Shown piece by piece: positions 1 through 6,125 of a stretch of 8,362 bases of DNA. The stretch comes from Geobacter sp. (GTDB lineage Bacteria > Desulfobacterota > Desulfuromonadia > Geobacterales > DSM-12255): the NCBI GenBank assembly GCA_012026855.1, contig VEOV01000132.1, forward strand, positions 1-8,362. The letters are read 5' to 3'. The first letter of the stretch is position 1, and the number at the start of each line of letters is the position of its first letter. Made by a program: the position numbers and the translations under genes. The notes beneath the pieces were generated by a model. That model saw only the letters and a program-made list of their open reading frames with translations, was not told the origin of the DNA and ran no database searches.

Positions 1-779
1 ATCAGGCCCAGGCCGAGATCAGGAATCTCAATACGTACCTGGAACAGAAAGTTGCTTATCGAACCGCCCAGCTGGAAAATCTGATCAAGGAACAGGAAGC
101 GTTCAATTATACCGTTTCCCACGACCTGCGCGCCCCGTTGCGCCATATCAACGGCTTCAGCGCTATTCTTAAGGAAGAGCTCGGCCAGGGTGCAGCGCCG
201 GAGTTTGTCAAATACCTGGACAGAATAGGTACCGCCAGCGAGAAGATGGGGCAATTGATTCAGGATCTGCTGGACTTTTCCCAAATCACCCGGAAAGAAC
301 TGCAAGCTACGGAGATCAACATCAGCGCCATTGCTGCTGAAATCATGCAAATGCTGGCAGAGACAAACCCGGAGCGCAGGGTGGAGACAGTCATCGCACC
401 AGATCTGATGGTCAGGGGAGACGAAGCTCTGCTGCGCATAGCACTGCAGAACCTTCTGGATAATGCCTGGAAATATACCGGCGAGACCGCCGCGCCGAAG
501 ATTGAACTCGGGCGGCGCACAATCGACGCAGAAGAGGTGTTTTTCGTCAGGGACAACGGTGCCGGCTTCGACATGGCGTATCGCGACAAACTGTTCGTCG
601 TCTTCCAGCGTCTGCACGGCACCAACTACAGCGGCACCGGCATTGGCCTGGCGACGGTGGAAAAGATCATCCAGAAGCATAACGGCAGGATCTGGGCAGA
701 GGGCCAGGTGAATGCAGGAGCCACCTTCTATTTCACTCTTCCCGCGACAAAAATCGTGCAGCCGTATCAACCGGCATAA
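1..779 (+). CDS. Sensor histidine kinase, C-terminal part (5' end outside window)
   Basis: The reading frame is open from base 3 to the TAA at 777-779, so the gene starts upstream of the window. The visible protein begins with a helical, charged linker (about 33 residues, coiled-coil-like). A HisKA dimerisation helix follows with the H-box SHDLRAPLRH; the phosphoacceptor His codon is at 120-122. Next is a HATPase_c domain with an N-box (LLRIALQNLLDNAWKY, about 430-477), a G1 box DNGAGFD (552-572), an FQRLHG segment and a G2 box GTGIGLA (633-653). It ends soon after the FYFTLP strand, so no receiver domain follows. The H-box and FQRLHG style resemble phytochrome-like and PAS-type hybrid sensors. 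The input domain is missing, so the signal is unknown. A start at the TTG at 138 would cut off the phosphoacceptor His and is rejected. It converges with the reductase gene; no functional link is evident. Confidence 0.93.
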   Translation, partial: QAQAEIRNLNTYLEQKVAYRTAQLENLIKEQEAFNYTVSHDLRAPLRHINGFSAILKEELGQGAAPEFVKYLDRIGTASEKMGQLIQDLLDFSQITRKELQATEINISAIAAEIMQMLAETNPERRVETVIAPDLMVRGDEALLRIALQNLLDNAWKYTGETAAPKIELGRRTIDAEEVFFVRDNGAGFDMAYRDKLFVVFQRLHGTNYSGTGIGLATVEKIIQKHNGRIWAEGQVNAGATFYFTLPATKIVQPYQPA

Positions 780-807
780 AGCTGAAACCCGGTTTATCCT
801 CTCCTGC

Positions 808-2103
808 TCAAACCAACCTACCCACCTCAGTCAACAGCTGTGCAAGGGGCAGCTTCTCCAGAACCCGCTCACCCAGGCCAGCGCCACTGCGGCGATACAG
901 ATCAAACAGAGGCGTCTTCTCACCATTTTCACCGGTTGTCAGTCTGGAGCTGACAATGCCCACATCGGCAAGCTGCGGTTGACTGCAGGAGTTGGGACAA
1001 CCGGAGAGTGCCCAGACAAGGCTTCTACCGGCTTCACTGATAGCCGCTGACAGTTGCCGGGCCACTTCGCGGGTCGGGGCAAGCCCCATGAGGCACTCGT
1101 GGTTCCCCGGGCAGACACGCATGGTGCAGCCGCCGGCAGCCGCGGCAGTGCCGGACAACTGCCGGAGATCGGTCAGAGCAGTGGCAGCGTCAATCTCCGG
1201 CCCAAGCTGCAGGGCGATGTCCTGATTGGCAGTAACCAGCAGAACGCCGTCGCTATATTTGTCCGCAGCCGCGGCAATCTCTTCCAGTTCGCCGGAGGTT
1301 AGTTCACCGGCAAACACCGGCAGTTCGAAGCGCGTGCCACGCTCAGGCGGAGCTGTCAACTGCAGTGGCAAGCCGGTTACCGGTGGAATCTCTTCCCCAT
1401 AGACACTTTCAGCTTCTATCAACTGGCGCAGCTGCTCTTCACCAAACTGGGCAGCCAGAAACTTGAGTCGCTTCGGCGGGGGAGCATTGGCAGCATAAAC
1501 CCTGATTACCGCCTCGATAACCGGAATCAGCCGCTCTTCCGGCAGCCGCTCACAGAACAGAAAGCCGGGGCGCGGCTCTCGACCGAGCCCGCCGGCGATC
1601 CAGATGTCATAACTGTTGCGCCCCTCTTCAGCCCCTGACAGCACCAGCCCCACATCCTGGATGAGGTGGCGGCCACCGGCCGCACTGGCCTCGATACCGA
1701 TCTTGAATTTCTTCGGCAGGCGCTCGAAGCGCGGGTTACCGGTGAAATGCAGCTGCAAGCGCCGGGCAAGGGACTCGATTTCCGGGAAGCCCTGCGCCCC
1801 GTGACTGCCGCAGGTTATGCCCCGCACAGCCCCACCGCAGGCGCCGCGGGAAGTAAGGCCGGCCTTGGTCAGTTCCCGCTTGACCAGCGGCAACGACTCC
1901 TCTGGCAGCCAGTGAATCTCCATGCTGCCCCGTGTGGTAAGGTGAATCTTCCCCTGTCCGAAGCGGGCGGCGATTCGGGCAACCGTCCTGGCCTGACCGG
2001 CGGAAATAACACCGGCCGGGAGCTTGACCCGCTGCATGAAGAAGCCGTCCTGACGCTGCGGATAGACACCGTCAAGACGGTAGTTGCTAGCTGCTGCACT
2101 CAA
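808..2103 (-). CDS. Siroheme/[4Fe-4S] sulfite (or nitrite) reductase, compact single-chain form
   Basis: Probably catalyses the six-electron reduction of sulfite to sulfide in the cytoplasm; nitrite reduction cannot be excluded. The 431-residue protein has the two-fold repeat of the family: ferredoxin-like half-domains near residues 15-80 and 240-310, each followed by a catalytic half. Cluster and siroheme ligands are C331-X5-C337 (CPGNHEC) and C369-X3-C373 (CPNSC). Residues corresponding to the four sulfite-contacting side chains of E. coli CysI are present: R58 in TTRG, R94 in CGGAVRG, and K132 and K134 in KKFK. It is shorter than CysI (about 570 residues) or plant-type ferredoxin enzymes, and no CysJ flavoprotein is adjacent, so the electron donor is unknown. 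I chose the TTG at 2103-2101: it lies 1 nt after the cysK stop and has GAGGGGG a few bases upstream. The longer ORF to 2193 would overlap cysK by 89 nt and lacks a family-like N-terminus. CobG is a related alternative, but the cysK partner favours sulfite reduction. Confidence 0.85.
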   Translation of the reverse strand: MSAAASNYRLDGVYPQRQDGFFMQRVKLPAGVISAGQARTVARIAARFGQGKIHLTTRGSMEIHWLPEESLPLVKRELTKAGLTSRGACGGAVRGITCGSHGAQGFPEIESLARRLQLHFTGNPRFERLPKKFKIGIEASAAGGRHLIQDVGLVLSGAEEGRNSYDIWIAGGLGREPRPGFLFCERLPEERLIPVIEAVIRVYAANAPPPKRLKFLAAQFGEEQLRQLIEAESVYGEEIPPVTGLPLQLTAPPERGTRFELPVFAGELTSGELEEIAAAADKYSDGVLLVTANQDIALQLGPEIDAATALTDLRQLSGTAAAAGGCTMRVCPGNHECLMGLAPTREVARQLSAAISEAGRSLVWALSGCPNSCSQPQLADVGIVSSRLTTGENGEKTPLFDLYRRSGAGLGERVLEKLPLAQLLTEVGRLV

Positions 2104-2104
2104 C

Positions 2105-3058
2105 TCACACCCCCTCGAACAGGGCAGTGGACAGATAACGCTCGGCCCCGTCCGGCAGGATGACCACGATGGTCTTGCCGGCAAATTCGTCAAGGTTGGC
2201 CAGTCGCACTGCCGCAGCTACTGCGGCTCCGCAGGAGATCCCCACCAGGAGGCCCTCTTCCTGGGCCAGTCGCTTGGCAAATTCAATCGCTTCTTCGCTG
2301 GTGACCTGCTCGACCCGGTCGACGACGGACAGGTCGAGGGTGTCCGGGATGAAGCCGGCGCCGATCCCCTGGATTTTGTGGGGCCCCGGTTTGAGCGGTT
2401 CGCCGGCCAGCTGCTGGCTGATGACCGGACTCTCTTTCGGTTCTACGGCTACAGAGATAATCTTCTTCCCCTTGACGTTCTTGATATAGCGGGAGATGCC
2501 GCTGATGGTGCCGCCAGTGCCGACACCGGCTACCAGGACGTCGACGCCGCCGTCGGTATCGTTCCAGATTTCGGGGCCAGTGGGCTTTTCATGGATCGCC
2601 GGGTTGGCCGGGTTCTTGAACTGCTGGGGCAGGAACCAGCGGTCTGGTTCGGAGGCGGCGATCTCTTCGGCTTTGCTGATGGCCCCTTTCATCCCTTCGG
2701 CACCGGGGGTGAGGATCAGGTTGGCACCCAGGGCGGCCAGTACCCGGCGGCGCTCGATGCTCATGGTTTCGGGCATGGTGAGGGTCAGTTTGTAGCCACG
2801 GGCAGCGGCCACGTAGGCCAGGGCGATGCCGGTGTTGCCGCTGGTCGGCTCGATGATCTCCACACCCGGCTTGAGTACGCCCCGTTCTTCGGCATCCCAG
2901 ATCATGTTGGCGCCGATGCGGCATTTGACCGAGTAGGCCGGGTTGCGGGCCTCGACTTTGGCCAGAATGGTGGCCTTGGCCCCTTTGGTGATGTGGTTCA
3001 GTTTTACCAGCGGGGTGTTGCCGATGGACTGTGAGTTGTCTGCGTAGATTTTGCTCAT
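2105..3058 (-). CDS. cysK: Cysteine synthase A (O-acetylserine sulfhydrylase)
   Basis: PLP enzyme that condenses O-acetyl-L-serine with sulfide to give L-cysteine and acetate in the cytoplasm. The 317-residue length fits CysK (E. coli 323). Hallmarks in order: the PLP lysine K45 in NPAYSVKCRIG, the substrate-binding loop EPTSGNTG (70-77), the CysK-type stretch NPANPAIHEKPTGPEIW (149-165), the phosphate-binding loop GVGTGGT (178-184), S275 in GISCGAA at the pyridine nitrogen, and a C-terminal PDGAERYLST. No CBS domains or heme motif follow, so it is not a cystathionine beta-synthase. The start ATG has AAGGAG 8 nt upstream. It is the first gene of a two-gene unit with the siroheme reductase, whose product sulfide is its substrate. 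A sigma-70-like promoter overlapped by an inverted repeat lies upstream, with a leader of about 115 nt. Confidence 0.97.
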   Translation of the reverse strand: MSKIYADNSQSIGNTPLVKLNHITKGAKATILAKVEARNPAYSVKCRIGANMIWDAEERGVLKPGVEIIEPTSGNTGIALAYVAAARGYKLTLTMPETMSIERRRVLAALGANLILTPGAEGMKGAISKAEEIAASEPDRWFLPQQFKNPANPAIHEKPTGPEIWNDTDGGVDVLVAGVGTGGTISGISRYIKNVKGKKIISVAVEPKESPVISQQLAGEPLKPGPHKIQGIGAGFIPDTLDLSVVDRVEQVTSEEAIEFAKRLAQEEGLLVGISCGAAVAAAVRLANLDEFAGKTIVVILPDGAERYLSTALFEGV

Positions 3059-3126
3059 GGGGGATTCTCCTTTTCAAGACCGTTGATAGTGTCAAGCATT
3101 GCACAAAGATGGAGACTTTCAATCAT
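3055..3126 (-). other. Possible 23-codon upstream ORF overlapping the cysK start
   Basis: In the cysK leader an ATG at 3126-3124 opens a 23-codon frame. Its TGA overlaps the cysK start codon in an ATGA arrangement (3058-3055). A weak GGTGG lies about 8 nt before the ATG. The peptide begins MIESLHLCAML, contains one Cys, and resembles nothing I recognise. The ATGA overlap would allow translational coupling to cysK, but cysK also has its own good ribosome binding site inside this ORF. It may be chance. Confidence 0.2.
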
Positions 3127-3143
3127 AAATCAGCCACCAGCGC

Positions 3144-3190
3144 CAGACTATTAGCCCACTAAATCCATAGTCTATTCAGACTATAGCCAG
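3144..3190. promoter_or_regulatory. Candidate operator: inverted repeat on the cysK -10 box plus a third half-site
   Basis: A perfect dyad ATAGTCT (3167-3173), ATTC, AGACTAT (3178-3184) covers the cysK -10 element and expected start point. The arm recurs as CAGACTATTAGCC (3144-3156), a near copy of CAGACTATAGCC (3177-3188), with starts 33 bp apart (about three helical turns). The placement suits a repressor responding to cysteine or sulfide status. Rrf2-family regulators such as CymR and IscR use dyads of comparable size, but I cannot assign the protein from sequence alone. Confidence 0.55.
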
Positions 3191-3208
3191 AACATTCCCC
3201 GCTGTCAA
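3180..3208 (-). promoter_or_regulatory. Predicted sigma-70-type promoter of cysK and the reductase gene
   Basis: Reading the minus strand, a perfect -35 TTGACA (3208-3203) is followed after 17 nt by TATAGT (3185-3180, 5 of 6 matches to TATAAT). Transcription should start near 3173 and give a leader of about 115 nt before cysK. The -10 box lies inside an inverted repeat. Confidence 0.75.
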
Positions 3209-3233
3209 GCTAAATAATAGCGAATAAATATTG

Positions 3234-3262
3234 TTGACATTTTTGCTGCAAGAAAGTTATAA
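3234..3262 (+). promoter_or_regulatory. Predicted sigma-70-type promoter of the SAM-riboswitch met operon
   Basis: A perfect TTGACA (3234-3239) is followed after exactly 17 nt by TTATAA (3257-3262). An AT-rich stretch at about 3211-3233 could act as an UP element. Transcription should start near 3269, about 37 nt before the first paired element of the riboswitch. It stands back-to-back with the cysK promoter, the two -35 boxes being 25 bp apart. Confidence 0.75.
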
Positions 3263-3305
3263 ATCATGTAACGCAATTTCACACTAAACAACTCAACATA
3301 TATTT

Positions 3306-3410
3306 CTTATCTAGAGCGACCGAGGGACTGGCCCAATGACGTCGCAGCAACCAGCCTTAACAGGCAAGGTGCTAATTCCATCGAAACCCTGCGGGGTCTC
3401 GGGAGATAAG
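3306..3410 (+). ncRNA. SAM-I (S-box) riboswitch aptamer
   Basis: The leader carries the conserved S-box blocks in order: GAGGGACTGGCCCAATGA (3322-3339), GCAACC (3347-3352), GGTGCTAATTCC (3368-3379), and the closing GGGAGATAAG. P1 is a perfect 7-bp helix, CTTATCT (3306-3312) with AGATAAG (3404-3410). P2 includes GCGAC/GTCGC (3316-3320 with 3341-3345) and its inner GGG/CCC. P3 and P4 can also be drawn (GCC/GGC at 3354-3365; ACCC/GGGT near 3385-3396). In this family S-adenosylmethionine stabilises P1 and turns off methionine genes. It is followed by an intrinsic terminator and two methionine-pathway genes, exactly the expected context. Confidence 0.95.
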
Positions 3411-3428
3411 GGAGAGCGACGCAACCAT

Positions 3429-3466
3429 AATCCTCTTCCGCACCCCGGAAGGGGATTTTTCTTTTT
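3429..3466 (+). terminator. Riboswitch-controlled intrinsic terminator
   Basis: A 12-bp hairpin (3429-3440 with 3446-3457, one G-T pair, loop CACCC) runs into TTTTTCTTTTT ending at 3466. Just upstream, GGGAGAG (3410-3416) can pair with CTCTTCC (3433-3439) of the 5' arm, giving an antiterminator. Bases 3410-3413 can instead extend P1 by one GC, two G-U and one A-U pair, so SAM-bound P1 and antiterminator compete. The predicted logic is OFF at high SAM. Confidence 0.9.
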
Positions 3467-3478
3467 GGAGGCATGACA

Positions 3479-4630
3479 ATGAACATCAACACCCAGGCAG
3501 CACATATCGGACTTGAGTGGGACAGCCGCACCGGCGCAGTCACCGTACCGGTCTACCAGACCGCCACCTTTCGCCACCCGGCCCTTGGCCAGAGCACCGG
3601 CTACGACTACAGCCGCAGCGGCAACCCGACCCGGGAGGCACTGGAAAAAGGCATCGCCCGCCTGGACAACGGCTACCGAGGCTTCGCCTATTCATCGGGC
3701 ATGGCAGCCATTACCAGCCTGCTGCTGCTGTTCAAATCCGGGGACCACATCATCGTCACCGAAGACCTCTACGGCGGCACCTGCCGGTTGTTCGACAAAA
3801 TTTTCACCCAGTTCGGCCTGGGGTTCAGCTACGTGGATACCAGCGACGCCGCCGCGGTCAAGGCCGCCATCCTGCCGGAAACCAGGGCGTTGTTTGTGGA
3901 GACCCTGACCAATCCGCTGCTGAAATTCGCCGACCTGCCGGCCCTGGCTGAGATCTGCACGCAACACGAACTGCTGCTGATCGCCGACAACACCTTCCTC
4001 ACCCCCTATCTGCTCAGGCCACTTGACCATGGCGCCGACATCACCATCTACAGCGCCACCAAGTACCTGTCAGGCCACAACGACACCGTTTCCGGCCTGG
4101 TGGTGGCCAAGGACCCGGACCTGGCTGAGCGGATCTATTTCCACCAGAACGGCGCCGGCGCCATCCTCGGCCCACAGGATTCCTGGCTGACCATCCGCGG
4201 CATCAAGACCCTGGGAGTTCGGCTCGACCGGCAGCAGGAAAATGCCGGCAAGATCGCCCGCTGGCTGACCACACACCCCCGCATCGGCAAAGTGCACTAC
4301 CCCGGACTGGAGGATCATCCTGACCATGCCCTGATGAAGCGTGACAGCCGTGGTTTTGGCGCCATGATCGCCTTTGAGGTTGACAAGCCGGAACTGGTGG
4401 AGCAGATTCTGCTGAAAACCGAGCTGATCTCCTTTGCCGAGAGTCTCGGCGGGGAGGAGAGCCTGATCACCTTCCCCGAAGTGCAGACCCATGCCGACAT
4501 CCCGGTGGAGCTGCGCCAGCGGCTCGGCATCAATAACCGGCTACTCAGGCTCTCGGTCGGCATTGAAGATTGTGACGACCTGATTGCCGACCTTGAGCAG
4601 GCACTTGCATTTACTCCGGCAGGTGCCTAG
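3479..4630 (+). CDS. metI: Cystathionine gamma-synthase / O-acylhomoserine sulfhydrylase, MetI-like
   Basis: Cys/Met-metabolism PLP enzyme. By family it joins an activated homoserine to cysteine to make cystathionine, or to sulfide to make homocysteine. The 383-residue protein shows YDYSRSGNPTR (42-52, phosphate contact from the neighbouring subunit), SSGMAA (72-77), DNTF (170-173), PLP lysine K195 in SATKYLSGHND, and FAESLGGEESLITFP near 319-333. The ESLGG...THADIP pattern and the order relative to the next gene resemble B. subtilis MetI of the S-box metIC operon. Two in-frame ATGs lie close together. The second (3479) sits 7 nt after GGAGG (3467-3471) and is preferred; the first (3473) is only 1 nt from it. 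It is controlled by the SAM riboswitch immediately upstream. Exact substrate choice (acetyl versus succinyl homoserine, cysteine versus sulfide) cannot be read from sequence. Confidence 0.88.
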   Translation: MNINTQAAHIGLEWDSRTGAVTVPVYQTATFRHPALGQSTGYDYSRSGNPTREALEKGIARLDNGYRGFAYSSGMAAITSLLLLFKSGDHIIVTEDLYGGTCRLFDKIFTQFGLGFSYVDTSDAAAVKAAILPETRALFVETLTNPLLKFADLPALAEICTQHELLLIADNTFLTPYLLRPLDHGADITIYSATKYLSGHNDTVSGLVVAKDPDLAERIYFHQNGAGAILGPQDSWLTIRGIKTLGVRLDRQQENAGKIARWLTTHPRIGKVHYPGLEDHPDHALMKRDSRGFGAMIAFEVDKPELVEQILLKTELISFAESLGGEESLITFPEVQTHADIPVELRQRLGINNRLLRLSVGIEDCDDLIADLEQALAFTPAGA

Positions 4631-4650
4631 TGGCGCAGAGAGTGATTAGA

Positions 4651-4762
4651 GCCTGGTTCGTCGTAATTCTTAGTGAAATGAGCGGCCAGAGCAGATATTG
4701 TCTGAACCCGCAGGGTGAGTTTATCTGCTCTAGCGAATGAACTTAGAATTACAGAAGCAGGG
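4651..4762. repeat. Imperfect palindrome of about 110 nt between metI and metC
   Basis: This occupies most of the 191-nt gap between the two PLP genes. Nested inverted arms are CCTG/CAGG (4652-4655 with 4758-4761), GTAATTCTTAGT/ACTTAGAATTAC (4663-4674 with 4741-4752, 11 of 12 pairs), and a perfect 10-bp AGAGCAGATA/TATCTGCTCT (4688-4697 with 4722-4731). The apex is ACCC-GCA-GGGT (4706-4716). No T-run follows, so it is not an intrinsic terminator. No ORF, promoter or known riboswitch is visible in it. It may be a REP/MITE-like dispersed repeat inserted in the operon, or an RNA processing/stability element. The rest of the gap holds a 10-bp palindrome GGCAGCTGCC (4786-4795) and the metC ribosome binding site. 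Confidence 0.7.
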
Positions 4763-4821
4763 TCGTCACACGAACGAAGCCGCTAGGCAGCTGCCGCACC
4801 CAGTTTAAAGGAGCATCGAAC

Positions 4822-5958
4822 ATGAAACTTGCAACCAGACTGATCCACGGAGAAACCGGCATCGACCAGCAGACCGGCGCTGTCGGGGTACCGATCTACC
4901 AGATTTCCACCTACCGCCAGACATCGGTGGACCATTTCGGCAAATACGACTATGCCCGGGGGGACAACCCGACCCGGGAAGCAGTGGAGGAGACCGTCGC
5001 CGCCCTGGAGGGGGGCAAGCGCTGCCTCGCCTTTGCCTCCGGCATGGCAGCCATCACCACCACTCTGATGATCTTCTCCCCCGGCGACCACCTCGTCGTC
5101 TGCGACGACGTCTACGGCGGCGCCTACCGGGCGCTGACCACCATCTTCAGCCGGATGGGGATCGAATCCACCTTTGTGGATGCCACCGCCCTCGCCGCCA
5201 TTGAGGCGGCCATCAAGCCGGAAACCAAGGGGCTCTACCTGGAGACCCCGTCCAACCCCCTGCTAAAGGTCACCGATCTGCGAGGCGCGGCCGCCATCGC
5301 CAAAAAACATGGCATCATCTCCATGATAGACAACACCTTCATGACCCCGTACCTGCAGCGCCCTCTGGAGCTAGGCTGCGACATCGTCCTGCACAGCGGC
5401 ACCAAGTTTTTGAACGGCCACAGCGACGTCATCTGCGGTTTTGCCGTGGTCAATGACAAGGAGCTGGGCCAGCGGATCCGCTACATCCAGAACGCCTTCG
5501 GCACCGGCCTCGGCCCCCAGGACTCCTTCCTCACCCTACGCGGCATCAAGACCCTCAAGGTAAGGATGGAGGAGAGCCAGAAAAACACCGCCCGGATCAT
5601 CGACTGGCTAAAGCAACAACCCTGCGTCACCGCCATCCACTACCCAGGCCTGGCCAGCCATCCCGGCCACAGCATCCATGCCGCCCAGGCAGACGGCTTC
5701 GGCGCGGTCTTCTCCTTTGAGCTGGACACCATCGAGCGGACGAAGAAACTGCTGGAAAACTCCAAACTGGCGGTCTTTGCGGTCAGCCTCGGCGGGGTGG
5801 AGAGCATCCTCTCCTACCCGGCCAAAATGTCCCACGCCTCGGTCCCCACGGCAGAGCGGCTGCGCAAGGGGATCACCGACACCCTGGTGCGGCTCTCCGT
5901 CGGTCTGGAAGACCCGGATGACCTGATCGAGGATCTGGCGAGGTGCCTCGGCAGCTAA
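4822..5958 (+). CDS. metC: Cystathionine beta-lyase, MetC-like (Bacillus type)
   Basis: PLP enzyme predicted to cleave cystathionine to homocysteine, pyruvate and ammonia, the step after MetI. The 378-residue chain is collinear with its upstream paralogue: YDYARGDNPTR (42-52), ASGMAA (72-77), DNTF (170-173), PLP lysine K195 in HSGTKFLNGHSDV, and SLGGVESILSYP (322-333). The combination HSxTKFLxGHSDV, FAVSLGGVES and KMSHASVP resembles B. subtilis MetC, whereas the upstream gene resembles MetI. Cystathionine gamma-lyase activity is a possible alternative because the fold is shared. AGGAG (4809-4813) lies 8 nt before the ATG. No separate promoter is apparent in the gap, so it is probably transcribed from the riboswitch-controlled promoter through the palindrome. 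Confidence 0.87.
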   Translation: MKLATRLIHGETGIDQQTGAVGVPIYQISTYRQTSVDHFGKYDYARGDNPTREAVEETVAALEGGKRCLAFASGMAAITTTLMIFSPGDHLVVCDDVYGGAYRALTTIFSRMGIESTFVDATALAAIEAAIKPETKGLYLETPSNPLLKVTDLRGAAAIAKKHGIISMIDNTFMTPYLQRPLELGCDIVLHSGTKFLNGHSDVICGFAVVNDKELGQRIRYIQNAFGTGLGPQDSFLTLRGIKTLKVRMEESQKNTARIIDWLKQQPCVTAIHYPGLASHPGHSIHAAQADGFGAVFSFELDTIERTKKLLENSKLAVFAVSLGGVESILSYPAKMSHASVPTAERLRKGITDTLVRLSVGLEDPDDLIEDLARCLGS

Positions 5959-5972
5959 ATTGCTGCCGGCAC
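5943..5972 (+). other. Hairpin spanning the metC stop codon
   Basis: CGGCAGC (5949-5955) pairs perfectly with GCTGCCG (5962-5968) around a TAAATT loop containing the stop codon. After a 2-nt bulge GTGC (5943-5946) pairs with GCAC (5969-5972). No T-tract follows, so it is not a standard intrinsic terminator. It could cap the operon mRNA 3' end or be chance. Confidence 0.35.
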
Positions 5973-5997
5973 AAGGCCATGCTCCGTAAAATCCCCC

Positions 5998-6026
5998 TTG
6001 ACAGGCTATAACGCCGCAGCTATCGT
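5998..6026 (+). promoter_or_regulatory. Probable promoter of the ankyrin lipoprotein gene
   Basis: A perfect TTGACA (5998-6003) and TATCGT (6021-6026, 4 of 6 matches) are separated by 17 nt, about 100 nt before the lipoprotein start. A small dyad GTAAC-TGAC-GTTAC (6074-6087) lies in the leader and might be regulatory. GGGGAG (6113-6118) is the ribosome binding site. The weak -10 makes this less certain than the two promoters near cysK. Confidence 0.45.
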
Positions 6027-6125
6027 GAGCGCAATTTTATGTAATTGGGCCAATGGTGGCGAACAGCGCAACAGTAACTGACGTTACATAGGCTGGCCGG
6101 CGTCAATCAAACGGGGAGATTTGCC

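Noticed and set aside
776..797. Terminator between the convergent kinase and reductase genes
   Set aside because: Only a tiny AAAC-CCG-GTTT dyad is present, with no T-tract on either strand.
808..2103. Precorrin-3B synthase (CobG) as the identity of the reductase
   Set aside because: Same superfamily, but the substrate-binding R/R/K/K set and the cysK operon favour sulfite reduction. It is not fully excluded.
2104..2193. N-terminal extension of the siroheme reductase to an ATG at 2193
   Set aside because: It would overlap the 3' end of cysK, encodes non-family-like residues, and a TTG with a good ribosome binding site fits the family start.
2084..3034. 316-codon plus-strand ORF antisense to cysK
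   Set aside because: It mirrors cysK exactly. cysK has all family motifs, while the antisense product is a GC-bias shadow with no recognisable domain.
3473..3478. First of two ATGs as the metI start
   Set aside because: Only 1 nt separates it from GGAGG; the second ATG has a normal 7-nt spacing.
4651..4762. Intrinsic terminator or second riboswitch between metI and metC
   Set aside because: The hairpin is strong but no run of T follows, and none of the known aptamer signatures I could check is present.
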